Positions 47,401-59,696 of a stretch of 64,000 nucleotides of DNA are shown piece after piece (the first letter of the stretch is position 1; every line of letters begins with the position of its first letter). The translations under genes were made by a program, and so were the position numbers. The stretch covers positions 38,656,976 through 38,720,975 of the forward strand of contig OX381718.1 of NCBI GenBank assembly GCA_947462335.1, in the 5' to 3' direction. Under the pieces are notes generated by a model that searched no databases, was not told where the DNA came from, and saw nothing but the letters and a program-made list of their open reading frames with translations. This DNA comes from Harmothoe impar. Its lineage: Eukaryota; Annelida; Polychaeta; Phyllodocida; Polynoidae.

Positions 47401-48849
47401 CTCCTGCAATTACAACCTTAGCACCAAACCTGCTGGCCAGCCAGCCCCCTGGCAGCTGGGTCAGCATGTAACCAATGAAGAACGAAGACAGCACCCAGCC
47501 TCGTAGCTGCCGGTCCCAGTCAAATTCACCTTTCTAGAAAAATACTTTTATTGTATATATTGAATGTTCACTACATTATGTGTATGATCACTATATTGCA
47601 TCAATATTGTTTTGTCATCACATTATCAAAAATGGCAGAAGGGAATAAAAACCAGTAACATTATATCTTATGTAAAGTTTGTACTGTTAAGGTGACCTAT
47701 GTGGGGGAGTATCTATGTATTATTAGTGCACAAAGTGCATAGCAAGAGTACTAAAATACACATTACAGTATGGGATTTTGAGAAGGTCTGGCTCGCTGGT
47801 GTCACATAGGGTAGCCCTCTCCCCTACTGTACATTAAATGAATAATTATGGAATACTTTTAATATTCAATCTGGAAGTACTATAGAACTTCTAAACATTA
47901 GTTACCTTTGAATTTCCTTCACTCAGCATGTCTATAGCGACACCAGGTTGGATACTAAATATATGACTATTCCACACTTGAGGCGTTATTGTTGTGGTTA
48001 GGTTGTCTTCAGGCAGGGTGGAGTTGGCGTCGTTGGTCATACAGACGATGGCCACCCCCATATTAGCTCTCATCATATATACATACACATAGTACCAAAC
48101 ATCCCCACTATGGCCAGGGTGAGCCGGCAGGACGTCCACCATGGTACTGTGTAGAAACAAGGTTTAATACAAAGATTAAGCTTTGAGTAATTTGTCTTAG
48201 TAATAATTATTGTTGTTGTATAATGATGATATGAGCCATATAATATTATGCAGATTTGAATAAACTACATGTAGTAAGGCAGCAAAGCAATGCAGTAATG
48301 AGCATAATGTTTAGGTGTAAGACACAATTACAGTAGATTTGGAAATTGAGTTTATTGAGATACAGGGATCACCTCTAACATATGCTGGCACATGTACTAT
48401 TTTGAATCAGATTTTTGGACCCTGTTTGGAGAGAAAGTCAAGCAACGCTGGACCCTGATTACAGTCAAATCAGCCTGACTTTAACATAAGGGTGGCTTTG
48501 GCGAGACATGCCTGACTGTGGTATGTGATTCCAGCTGACTCTCACTTTTTTCTCTCTGTGGGTAGGATATTGTGGGGAGTTTATTGTTAAAGGCGTCAGG
48601 CAAAGATGCACTATGGAGAGAGTCAGAACATGTGGAGATTGAAATCAAAAGACTATCCTGGGAGGGATTTATGCCATATTAGAGCCTCCAAGGGGAGACA
48701 TTCTGGCTAGCTTGACACTGGAAAGAGATGATACTCTTTCAGTCTGTGTGTATCCACACACTAGATACCTACATAGTATTGCAAGTGTATTGCATCAATA
48801 TCCTACCTGTATTTGTAGCTTGCTCTGTCAGACGAGGTTTTGTTTCCAT
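41459..48849 (-). CDS. SLC17-type transporter, second copy, with 2-nt frameshift in exon 2
   Basis: Same family and exon plan as the neighbour. Exons on minus: 48849-48807, 48146-47906, 47533-47401, 47040-46940, 45755-45668, 44926-44831, 44495-44365, 43933-43784, 43514-43382, 42683-42533, 42150-42060, 41713-41459. Total is 1613 nt. Exon 2 is 2 nt too long because an extra AT in a TATATA tract (about 48074-48084) puts a stop in TM1 just before the MRANMGVAIVCM segment. The remaining exons are open and conserved, with FDWDRQLRGWVLSSFFIGYM, GWPSIFYVFG, QYMKDVLKF and AGVVMGITNTMANLPG. Intron 6 uses a GC donor (TTCG|GCAAGT). TM4 reads YYPACYQVLGSWTTTYDRS, without the Arg found in the other copies. 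Either a recent pseudogene or an assembly/sequencing error; predicted 536 aa if the insertion is false. Confidence 0.85.
44940..45275. repeat. Intronic TGCGAGT/ACTCGCA repeats and long G-run
   Basis: CTTGCGAGTACACTCGCA, CTGCGAATGTACTCGCA and further GACTCGCAG, AATTCGCAG words cluster at about 45008-45210, followed by G homopolymers (about 45230-45238 and 45246-45273). In an intron of the second SLC17 gene. Probably a decayed element; the G-run may be unstable in assembly. Confidence 0.5.
46198..46546. repeat. piggyBac-like MITE with TTAA ends
   Basis: TTAACCCTTT opens the element and AAAGGGTTAA closes it, giving TTAA target duplications and CCCTTT termini typical of piggyBac-derived elements. 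Subterminal GGCCGCTGCTGCC and GGCCAGCAGGG also pair imperfectly. Interior non-coding, 349 bp, within an intron of the second SLC17 gene. Confidence 0.65.
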
Positions 48850-50700
48850 GGTTTTTCTATATATCAATCGTCGTTGACAATATAATATGTAGCACAAAAT
48901 AAATGATCATCTGCTGATGTATGGATCAAGTGATCTCCATAGAATCACTACAAGTTCACCCATGTCACAATAGATCATCCTAATCCCACCACCATAGATA
49001 CCATTGTTAATTGATAATCATGTGGAAAGTTATGATAAGAAATCTTAGAGATCTCCCATCATAAATCTCCTCCCTAGATTAAGAAGCAGTAAACTAATCA
49101 TATCCATATGCTAATTAGATACGAGGGCAGTTTACCTAGGACTTTAGGGGTTCAAGTCATACCTTTGGGAAGTGCAAACTGTTTGCGAGATGTGTCATCC
49201 GCAGTACTCTCCGATACGAACAGGGGTCGCTGCAACAGTTCAAGTTGCCAGAACCTGTCATCGGATCCCTTATACTAGGTAGGACAATGCAATTTCATGC
49301 AGAAAATGGTCTAAAACATTCTATGATTTTCTGAAAAGAAAGGTTTGCATTATGCACCTGTCATCTTCTACCACTGTGTTACTCCATGCATTTAGTCCAA
49401 GGCTCTTCCCTGGCTATATAATCAAGGGACTACCAGAACTCCCCCAACTTTGAGGGGCCATCTAGCATTAATATCTAAGGTATCATCATTCTCTTTCTTG
49501 TATTGGATTAGTTAAAGTCTTATCGCTAGGACACACAGAGGTGACCACACTTTTATTGCAATTAACCCTATAGCTCAAAATAGCCCACCCATTTCTACCC
49601 TGAACCAAAATATTTTTATTTGGGAACCTCTATACTAATTAATGACTGGGGCCCAGGTGGTTTTAGGGTACATACAGTACCTTTAAAAGTGATGGATCTC
49701 TGTAATAACTAGTTATCATTATCATACAATATAGAATATAACATCTACCCACTCCATGCAGTCAGTAGAGTCCATTCATACCATATTCTAGTACATAATT
49801 AAGTGAGATTGAGCCCTCTCTCAGCTTTCCGTATAGCTAGCACTGGTGATTGTCCTGGAAATGTGGTTCCTATTCACTTGCTGACACAGCAGTCGCATTA
49901 ACTTTACCAAATCTCATTATCTATAGTCTGGAAAACTACAAACTCACATGGTGCATAAAGACCTATTCATCTTCTTTCCCCTGATGTCAGGTGCTATTGT
50001 AACATCTTTAATGGTCGAGAAATCAATGAATCCATTTGGACTGTTTAGCATTGTGACAGATACAGGGCCGTGAATGCCATCCATGTGGTTGCCCTATCTA
50101 CTCATACTTCCACATGACAAGCAGCCAGAAAAACGTTGATGTGCTTCAGATGTGCATTAGTACTGCTTGTCCCACCCAACCCTTTCAGGTAAGCATTGGA
50201 ATTAACCTCCGTTAGCATAAATTTGCATTTGAGACCTAATTTAGACTGTTGTTGTCATATTTGATCAGAATGTCCACCTTTACGGAACACAGCATCTATA
50301 TTACCACACTTTCATTCTGAACGATTTGAATTAAAGATGTTAGATTAAAATAATTGACAATAAAGTATGTACCTTTTAAAGTTTATTGAATAGCATTCTA
50401 TGGATATCTAAATATCTAAGGCCCATTTTCCCTCAGCCATTTTATACACCCTACTGACTGGTGGACTGACATCAAACGTCTTAAAAGCCACTCCCTGTAG
50501 TGTGGCTGTTGTGGCTGTAATGGACCTATACCTATACGAACTGGAACAATCCATGTCTGATACCTGCCTCTAGTGACCAATAGAAGCAATTGTTTTACAC
50601 TTGTTTCACATTACAAGAATGCCTTTACATATATATAGCATAGCTGCTTTCTCATGTTTTCTTCAGTTTTCTATTCCCTTTGACAGCATTGTCCTTCTTG
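48850..50700. other. Spacer, nothing recognised
   Basis: Upstream of the second SLC17 gene (minus). Presumably holds its promoter. No supported gene, RNA or repeat. Confidence 0.3.
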
Positions 50701-50705
50701 TAGGC

Positions 50706-51267
50706 CTATATAACTCTCAAAAACAGTTTTATAGCACAACATGCAAGCTTGAACAATGTGAAGACAGTCAATAGAACCAGGAGCATGTAAGTACACACTA
50801 TGTCAACACACCAGTACTGGTACCATGGCATGTCGATACCAGCTGACCGTAAATGCTTTGCACCATATTTGATGATATGTTCTACCCAATACACGAGTGT
50901 CTCTTTGGGGGTCATGGGACGATCTTTGAATATTTTAGAGTGCCAGGACATTGCACTCTGGAAGGTTTCATTGCCGATTAATTATTTCCTCAATGGATGC
51001 ACGGAGCTCACCTTGTTTGAATGTTAATAAATTCATGTGGATACCAAGTCCTTTTTTGGCCATTCGCTTTGATTTATATGTCTGGTCAGCAAAATGTGGT
51101 AACCCCACCATGGGCACGGCATGATATAATGCTTCAAATTGGCCATTAGCACCACAATGTGTCACATATACCTTTGTTTTGGGATGAGCTAACAAGTCAT
51201 TTTGAGGCAGCCATTCAACAAGATGGACATGTGGAGGGACATTTTCAATATTCTGGCCATCATGCAC
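50706..51267 (-). pseudogene. UDP-glycosyltransferase C-terminal relic
   Basis: UGTs of this type conjugate sugars to small lipophilic molecules in the ER lumen. On minus, after an ACAG acceptor at about 51268, the frame encodes VEWLPQNDLLAHPKTKVYVT, HCGANGQFEALYHAVPMVGL and PHFADQ, matching the UGT donor-binding signature. Then comes MAKKGLGIHMNLLTFKQGEL, and a stop arises after EEIINRQ. In another frame the protein resumes as NETFQSAMSWHSKIFKDRPM, YWVEHIIKYGAKHLRSAGID and a C-terminal hydrophobic anchor (VCTYMLLVLLTVFTLF), ending at a stop at 50706. A frameshift near 50970-50985 therefore breaks it. No N-terminal acceptor-binding domain is visible upstream before the next gene, so it is truncated as well. 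Confidence 0.85.
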
Positions 51268-52614
51268 CTGTCTGTGAACCTGTCCAATCGAGTCAACTGG
51301 GGATTACACAGTATAATTCAGCCATATTCAGACAGATACCCCCCCCTCCCCCAGATACAGGTAGGGAGTCTTATCTCAGAAGACCTACATGTAGATGGAA
51401 CTTTGTTTATTTACTTTCAATCTAGATAGAAGCGTTGGCCTAGATATGAGAGGTATATTAAAGTTCCCATGTGCCTATCGAAATAACAATGTCATGCGGA
51501 GGAAACTAGACGGTGTGAATAGAGATGACTGAGTATACCCTGCTGCACACCTCCCCCTCCCCAATGGAAACCGCTGGTATGTATGTATAACTAACTACAG
51601 ATTGGAAGTGAAAACTAAACTATAATTATTCATCCCCGACATTGTGAAAGTTAACCCTTCAAACATAATCAGTAGGCCTATTAATAATGATACTGGTGTA
51701 GATTACCTGTCTGTCGGATACAATATGCAACTTCTACTGATGATATACAAATATCTGTATGGTCAAAAATATGAGTGTGATGAACTGGGTCTTGCCTTTC
51801 AACAGCCAGTGCCTGGAGGGAGAGTGATGTGCTCGACTGGCACTGGTCTGTTGAAATACCCCAAGTCTAATCTTCTAGGTTATAGAAAAAGTCCTCTTTG
51901 CCGAGGCATAGAACAATCTACCAGTGCCTAGCAGACTGACTAAGTCTATAGCCACCTTCCGCATCATGGCAAAACCCATTTTGAAGAGACTATACCAGGA
52001 TAAACAGAGAGGCATAGGTCTCATAAGGTGATTCTTGTAAGACATCCCTCAGGAGTCCTCAGCTGATTAATGATTATGTCTATGTCTAATAAGACAGGCT
52101 ATATGCTGTTGTCTACTTATCCTTGATAAATGATATTCTATAATTGATACCAGTAACATATTATAGCAGGCCAGGCCCCTGTGTGCGCTACACTTGGTCG
52201 AGCAGTGGAACCTAGATATGCCCTGTTAACCGTCCCTACGGTCGGTAACCATACATATGAATGTAATTGTGTTTGAAAATCACTCTGTGCTAATAAACCA
52301 CATTTATAAACTCAATTACTATATGCAATCAGATTCTGAGCAGTCTTTAAGAATTGATACTACAATGTATAATATCTAATTTAAAGTTGCTACCTATTAT
52401 ATATATCCGATTTTGACCAAATTCTTAATTCTAACTAAACATGTTCAAAGCACTGTAAATATGTATCATTGAGGAAATGGGGGACAATCGAATGTTATCC
52501 ATGGCCAGTAATGCATCGAAAAAGGGGTCCCATGGAACCCAGCCATGGTGTTTACAGTGTATCCTCAATGGAGAGCATCAAATTGTGCATGATTTTTTAC
52601 CCCATTGACCAATT
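51268..52614. other. Spacer with a short hairpin
   Basis: CAACAGCCAGTGCC and GGCACTGGTCTGTTG form an imperfect inverted repeat near 51800-51856. Otherwise empty. It should contain the promoter of the plus-strand SLC17 gene. Confidence 0.35.
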
Positions 52615-55600
52615 ATGACCAATAAGAGCAAATGTAAGGGGAATGGTAGCAATAAGCCAGGAACAGGTACTGTAGGATGGAAAGTATGGTCTTGGCAAAC
52701 ATCCTAGATCAATTTCAAGAAAATTTAATTTTCGGTTCTACTCATTGGATATACCCATTTTAATGCTTAGTTCTGATCAGACACCTTGTTTCTCTGCAGT
52801 ACCATGGTGGACGTCCTGCCGGCTCACCCTGGCCATAGTGGGGATGTTTGGTACAGTGTGTCTGTACATGATGAGGGCCAATATGAGTGTGGCCATTATT
52901 TGTATGACCGCTGACAACAACAGCTCTTTCCTGTCTGTATTAAGAAGGAACTCCACAATAACATTGAACACTGACTCACCTTATAATCATGAAGCTGTAG
53001 AAACGATGAATGAAGAGCAATCAAATGTGAGTAACTGCGTCGGATAAGGGACATAGTGACAAATACAGTCTTATATTGGGGAAATACTTTAGATAGATGT
53101 GAGGTGCCATCATGGAATTAACAGTGGTTCAACAATAAAAAATCTTTTGAAAACACTTGTTCTTAAAATTTTGATGATGGATCTGCCTTCATTAGGTCAC
53201 TAAATTAATTGCTCGCTATATAGAAGTATAATATTGCTGGAGTTGTGTATCTTTGCCTGTTTGCAGGGGGGTGAATTTGACTGGGACCGGCAGCTAAGAG
53301 GCTGGGTGCTATCCTCCTTTTTCATTGGTTACATGGTGACACAGCTGCCAGGGGGCTGGCTGGCCAACAGGTTTGGTTCCAAGGTTGTAATTGGAACAGG
53401 TATGTATCTCGGTATATCATCAGTGGGTGGGGATATATGTCTGTAAAAACTCACATGTAGCACTCTTTCTTTACAGTCACTTTGTATATACTTAATTATG
53501 ACATACGAAATGCATGTATGTACAGTTTGCATCAAGGGAAATCCATATGATATACACTGCATAAATATTTCCACTTGGATTCTAAGATCAGTTTTAAACT
53601 TTGTTGCAGGAGTCGGTGTTTTGTCCGTATTTACCCTCCTCACACCGGTTGCTGCTCGTACCAGTGTGTATCTGCTCATGGCTGTGCAGGCCGTTAAAGG
53701 ATTGGCTTCTGTAAGTTGAAGCCCTCTCAATGCTATAAAGATTATACAACATGGATATGATAATTGAAAATGGTTAAATAGAACCCTCGCCAGTTTCAGG
53801 TGTTGTTAGAATAAGTGCTTATTTTCCATTACTCTCATAAAGACGAAAATGAATACGTTGTCTTACATAGTTTTTGTTGTTATGATTATTTAAGCTTGAA
53901 ATATGTTTTCACAGGGATTTTTCTACCCAGCTTTCTATCACACATTTGGAAGATGGACCACCATCTATGACAGAAGTTTCATTGTTGCTCTCTTCTCATC
54001 AGGTGAAAGTATAGAAACTTAATCTTTTTGTTGTCATCAGGGCTGGGAAGATTTTGGCACACTCATGTGTTTATTGAAAGTAATGCAATCTGATACTGCT
54101 TTCATAAGGTTCATACATCTCTAGATCAAATATTATTTGTTAATTAAAAAACATGATATTCTCTTTGAAATTGAGTATATTTTCTCTCTTCCATAGGCAG
54201 CTCTGCAGGTGCTATCCTCAGTTCTGTCCTGTCAGGTCTGCTCTGTGAATATGGATTTGATGGTGGCTGGCCTTCCATATTCTACATTTTTGGTAAATGA
54301 TTTCTGTATCCATGATACTAAGATGATGCATACTATAGTTGCACATTTATTATCAATGTAATGGACATACTACATTATACAGTCTATGATAAGCTAGACA
54401 ATGTTCAGAAATCTGGTATTTCCTGAATTCAACTTGCCATTTATCGGTCCCTTTGTTATACTTGGCCCCTTCGTACCAACCCCACCATCCCTCCAGTTGC
54501 CTTCTCCATTGGATCCCTTAATACCTCATTCCACCCCTCATTCCATCATGCTGTCCTTCTGCCATTTATTTTAATGTTCATTACATAAGGTGTGTCAAAA
54601 GTATAGCTTATCATCTGTTACAGGTCTGGTTGGGATAGCGTGGTGTGTGGCATGGTACTTCACAGGATTCAGTTCACCACAACAACACCCACGTATCTCA
54701 CAGGCTGAACGATCCTACATACATGCTCACACACCTGCCAAGGCACAAGTTAAGGTAACAATAATTTAGAGTTCTGTTTGAAGAGGACGGTTTCAAATTA
54801 CAAGGCTCATTGGAGCACTTTTCCATTGACTGGAATTTTATATACAACCATTCTAGACAACCTTATTAAATTGCTAACATGACAAATTCAGACAGAGCAC
54901 CAACACTGGACAAAAGGGGTACATTACTTATTTGAATATATTATATGGATGTCATTATATATATATATGATTCTAGCTAAGTGCTACTCCATCAAAGTAC
55001 ATGAAAGGTCACACTTTAGACCTCAATACACTGCATTGTCATTGCCCATGTTGTGCCTATTCATCAGCAAATTTTATACACTTTGAATTAGTGCATTGTT
55101 ATGGTGATAGCATCACAGGAATAATGATTAATTAACAGTTCTTTTCTTTCATGCTAGTCTTCCCAGGTGCCCTGGTTCAAGGTGCTGACATGCATTCCAC
55201 TGTATGCACTGTGTTTCACAGAGATTGCCCAGGGGTGGAACTGGTACGTAGCACTGACTACCCTCCCCCAGTACATGAAGGACGTTCTACATTTTGATAT
55301 GACTCAGGTTCGTAATCTCTCCTGTGGGTATATAAGTGATCCTTATATTGGAAGTTAAAGTTTAATCTTGTGGGTAGGGGCGTGACAGGCGAGCATGTGC
55401 TTGGCCTGAATTGGGCTTGTTTTCAATCTGGTTTTATTTTCTCCCTCTACTGCATGTAGGGCCTACATTTGTGGGTACTTTGCAGACTTTTAGTTCTCTG
55501 GATTTGGCTGGGGCTTGAATTGCCAACCTTCTGAACACATAATATGCCCCACCTACACAAAATAACTGGGGCATTACACTCTCTCAGCTAAGGTTCCTTG

Positions 55601-58300
55601 TAGTAAGGTTTTAGGACTGCCCCTTCTGAGATGTCAAGTGAACTATTTTCTGCTTCAGCTCACGCATTCTCGTGATTAATAGTTTCTCAATGTTTTAAAC
55701 ATCAGTTAATCTTTTGTTTCACTACGTTTCATTTTATTGCAATTATTTCCACCACTATTATATTTCTCCTGCAGTGTCAAATATATAGTTGCAACATGGC
55801 CTCAAACAACAATATTTCGGGCATTCTGAAGTAGTGACATACATGTGTGATATCTTGGACCAATCTCCAGTGTAGAGGTAATAAACAACCACTCAAAGAC
55901 CCTGACACAATTCTGGTTGGGGGAGTGCACACAGGTGTCAAGTGAGTGACCGCAATCCCAGGGTAGTATTGCCCGAGTTCTACTTGTGCATATAACAAGG
56001 TATTCCACAAGTAGAATGATAACGTGAATCTCCTGAGTTTCACTCATTCAAGAAAGTGTCTGGAAAACGTTCCAGAAACTTGTTCAAAAACCCATTCAAA
56101 AAACATTCCAGGGAATATGACATGAGAAAATGTCCACAAAACCTTCACAAAACATTCGCAAAATCTCCTAGGAATCAAGAATGGCATGAGTTCTGCTTCA
56201 GATTTTGTTTGCAGGGGGTAGACAAATCTGAAATTGCTTGGATCTTAATAATAAATGAAATCCTAGTTCCTGTCATATAAGGGTGTATTTGATTCGGATA
56301 TATCTGAGGCCTACACCATGTGTGACATCTAATTTGCTTAGATACCCTATATTGGCCAGGCCACCTCCCCGGAGGCACCATTATGCCACCACTGTGGCTG
56401 TGTGGTGGATTCCATCTCATCAGGTCAATAATTTCTAGTTCTCGAGGAACTTGAGGATTTACGATAAATTATGATGATATTTTCGCTAGTACAAATTTTC
56501 GCGGATTTGTTGATAAATGCAATTTCGCTGGGATTTAAATTCGCGGATTTTGAAAGGTATAGAGCTATATTGGATAAATTTTCAGAATGGTTTGTACAAT
56601 GCATTGCCATATATCGCCAATGTGGCTATCGCACTTCTCGGCTCCACCATGGCTGATGGCATCATTTCTAAAAAATGGTTAAGTGTAACATGGACAAGAA
56701 AACTCATGCAAACATTAGGTAAGCATTGGCTACTTTTTAATTGTTTCACAATGTTACGATAGTTATTTGATTAATGATATAAGTACATGTATTTAAACTT
56801 GACCCTTTTGAGAAGTATAATGAGAATATTACACATTTTGAACATCATGAGAAATGAATTGTTCCGTCCACAACTTTTATAGGAATGGAAAGAGATAAGT
56901 TTTGAAAACAGCTTAATCAAAGGTTATGAATACACATTCAAGCAATGGGAGAAACCTCTTTAGAGATTGCTATTTTCTACATGTCTTTGACAGCTATGTT
57001 GCCAGGAGCAATACTATCCATAGGGGTGGCCTTCCTACCAGAGAACCAAACAGCCCTCGCCATTGTCCTTATCACTTTCTGGGTAGGACTCATGGGTCTT
57101 AAACATTCAGGTGGAAATCCCAATTCAGTTGAAATAGCACCAAAGTAAGTCATACTTTTGGTTTATATAAATTGTATAGAAATCTAACTTGAATAACTAC
57201 ATAAGTGCTGTAAACTTAATTTATTAGACAATATTATTTTACATAACGCTTATTAATTTTGCTACATGTACCATATGGTCAGGAAATTATTTCCATGACC
57301 CCTTCTTTATTCATTATAGACCTATGATCCCCTGGTTATTGTTAGAAAACTGGACATCTCAAATCAAAGAAAAAGTGTAAAGCAAATCCTTCTTCTCTGT
57401 AAAAACAAAGGTCTGTGTATTGCAGAAAATGCTAAAGTTATGAACAGTTATAGTGTTATAGACTTTATAGAAATGATAGAAATGCTTTGATTATACAAAC
57501 AAATTATCAGATTATGATAACAGTACTCTGATATGTAAAAGGGGAGCTATGGGCTACGACCTACATGCTTATGAAATAGTAAATTAGTTTTTTTTTCATG
57601 AGGCATCATACATTTTCATCATCTTATCATTATCATGGTTTTCTTGTGATAATTGATTATCAAATTACCATTTATCTTTTCATAGATACTCAGGCATTGT
57701 AATGGGCATTCAGAACATGTTCTGTAACCTACCAGGAGTTGTTGCCCCTCCAGTTGTAGCTGCTATGACAAAAACAGTGAGTACATCATGTATACTGGTG
57801 CTGAATTAATTTGGATTCAATGAATGAAAATAACATTTCTGTGACAGACTAACTGCAGAGTGACTTAAGGTTAGATAACTCCCACATTCTTGCTATTCCT
57901 TGCTGCATTTTTCAATTTAACATGTTACAACAGTAGGAGATAAAATGTGAGGAGAAAAAACATTAACAAAATTAAAGTCTTATTGCAATATATTGGCAGA
58001 TTGACAATGCATCACATTTTCTTGAATTTGCAGGGTTCAAGAGGGGAGTGGCAGCGAGTTTTCTTGCTGAATGCAGCCCTTGCATTAATTGGGTTGTTAG
58101 TTTATGTCATTTTTGGCAATGCTGAGGAGCAGGACTGGGCAAAGGTAGACACAGATGATGCTGGGGTGAGGAGCTCATTGCAACATCATGAGCATAAAGT
58201 CATGGACAAAGCACCATATACGGGAACATCAGATGAGGTGGAATTACCTATGATATCAGAACAGATTAGGGTATTAGAAGATGCATTTTCTAAGGAATAA
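52615..58300 (+). CDS. SLC17-type transporter, third copy, 12 exons, 539 aa
   Basis: Exons on plus: 52615-52666, 52800-53026, 53267-53399, 53610-53710, 53915-54002, 54197-54292, 54624-54754, 55158-55307, 56586-56718, 56994-57144, 57686-57776, 58034-58300; 1620 nt, in frame throughout. Internal exon lengths match the two minus-strand copies exactly. Motifs: MRANMSVAIICM, FDWDRQLRGWVLSSFFIGYM, TQLPGGWLANRFGSK, YPAFYHTFGRWTTIYDRS, GWPSIFYIFG, QYMKDVLHFDMTQ, FWVGLMGLKHSGG, SGIVMGIQNMFCNLPG and REEWQ-like GEWQRVFLL. The loop after TM1 (NNSSF, NSTITL) has potential N-glycosylation sites. Exon 1 (MTNKSKCKGNGSNKPGT) is inferred from an in-frame ATG, a phase-1 donor ACAG|GT and the analogous exon of the paralogues; it is the least certain part. 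Substrate unassigned. Confidence 0.92.
55960..56215. repeat. Dispersed foldback-related repeat in an intron
   Basis: Shares TTCCACAAGTAGAATGA, TTCCAGAAAC and GAGTTCTGCTT(C/G)AGATT(T/G)TGTTTGCA with the copy at about 63410-63730. An inverted copy is at about 58560-58850. The end resembles the tail of the foldback near 6.3 kb. No coding capacity. Confidence 0.6.
56455..56575. repeat. Second GCGAAAAT-type repeat
   Basis: TTTTCGCTAGTACAAATTTTC, TTTCGCTGGGATTTAAATTC and TTCGCGGATTT words, as in 38575-38700. It ends about 10 bases before exon 9 of the SLC17 gene, so the insertion sits right against the splice acceptor. Confidence 0.5.
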
Positions 58301-58539
58301 AATTTAAGTAGACTTCGTTTTGAATACAACACTCTGATAAACTTTGTTTTTGTTTATATTTCTTTATTAACCTGTCCAGTGCTTTGGACTATAGCCTGTA
58401 TTGTACATAAAACAGCATATGTGTATCCTGTAAGCAACATCATCTCTTATGGATGATGGTCACATCTTATACCAGATGTATATATATATATATGCTAGTG
58501 TTGTTGATTAGCATATGGATAACTAGTTTGTTATCCTAC

Positions 58540-58860
58540 AAACAATATCTCAAGTGGAACTCATAACATTCTTGTGTCATAACTCAAGAATTTCAGAAAG
58601 TTTTAGAATGGGTTTTGAATGTTTTTGGAAATTTTCTTGTGTCATATTCCCATTTTTGTAGTGAAATTCAAGAAATACACATCTTCATTCTCCTTGTGGA
58701 ATTTCTGGTTATTTGCACGAGTAAAATTCGGGAAATACACATCACCATTGAACTTGTCACTAGGAACGTTCTCTATTCTTGAAAATCTCCAGTGTCTATC
58801 TTGTGTAGACATCTTGTGTATTTCCCGGAAAATACACAGTCATGTTTACATTGTGCAATA
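58540..58860. repeat. Dispersed repeat, inverted copy
   Basis: Contains AATTCAAGAAATACACATCT, TCATTCTCCTTGTGGAATTT and ATTCGGGAAATACACATCAC, inverse-matching the 63.5 kb copy (AAATTCCACAAGTAGAATGA, GATGTGTATTTCTTGAGTTT). Just downstream of the SLC17 stop codon, so possibly in its 3' UTR. Confidence 0.55.
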
Positions 58861-59696
58861 CCATAGCTCATCACATTTGTCGTGTCTTGTTCGATTCTAT
58901 TTTATTAAAATTCTCATTAGGCCACTCAAAAAAAATTGTTTCTCATCACTGCGCGCATCATGAAAATCGTGATTTGGGGAAAATTCTTCTTTTTTTTAAA
59001 GATTTTTGATGAAAAATCTGTCAAAAATTTACAAATATTGGATTATTTGGTAGCAAATTAAAGCTTAGACTGTCAGTAATACAGTGAGCTAGGAATAACT
59101 TGCATTATGACAATTTTTGGGAATTAATAATTATACTCTTACTTACTAAAATGTGAAAATTGTGCACGGAAAGTCTCAAATTTCCTATATATTTTAGGCC
59201 TCAGTAAAAAAATAACACCCTCGTCATTTTTCTCACTGCCAGGTGATGAGAAACAACTTTTTTTTGAGTGGCCTTATAATACTAGTAGCCATGTGGAGTT
59301 TTGCGCAAACTTGATGTTTGTAATACCCAATTACAATGCCAATGCTATATTGGGGAGAGCTGGGGAGTACGTATCAATGCTGCTAAAGGGGTCCAACAGA
59401 TGGCACCATTATCTCGGTCAACAGAGGTCACCCCAGATGGCAAATTTGGTTATTGTAAAAAATGGATCCCTCTGCACACCTACAGAAGGCCATATAAACG
59501 ACAGTACATGACCTACAGAGGCTCACGACAATTGATCCAAACTAAATGTTTCTTCACGAGTTAAGATCATGATATAATCAGGATTCTGCTCTGATATGAG
59601 CGAGTTAAGAAACAATTCATTTTTGTTCAATTGGAGTAAATCTCTGTATGTATGTAACATTATGATTGATTAATTCTATCGAAATGGCCATCTAAA

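Noticed and set aside
47891..48160. Alternative start inside exon 2 of the second SLC17 copy (MVDVLPAHPG frame)
   Set aside because: That frame replaces the conserved VPWWTSCRLTLAIVGMFG segment; a 2-nt insertion is the simpler explanation.
51159..51425. Plus-strand ORFs opposite the UGT relic, one ending in a phase-1 donor, as exon 1 of the third SLC17 gene
   Set aside because: Antisense shadow of UGT with a proline run; the ATG exon at 52615-52666 fits the paralogues much better.
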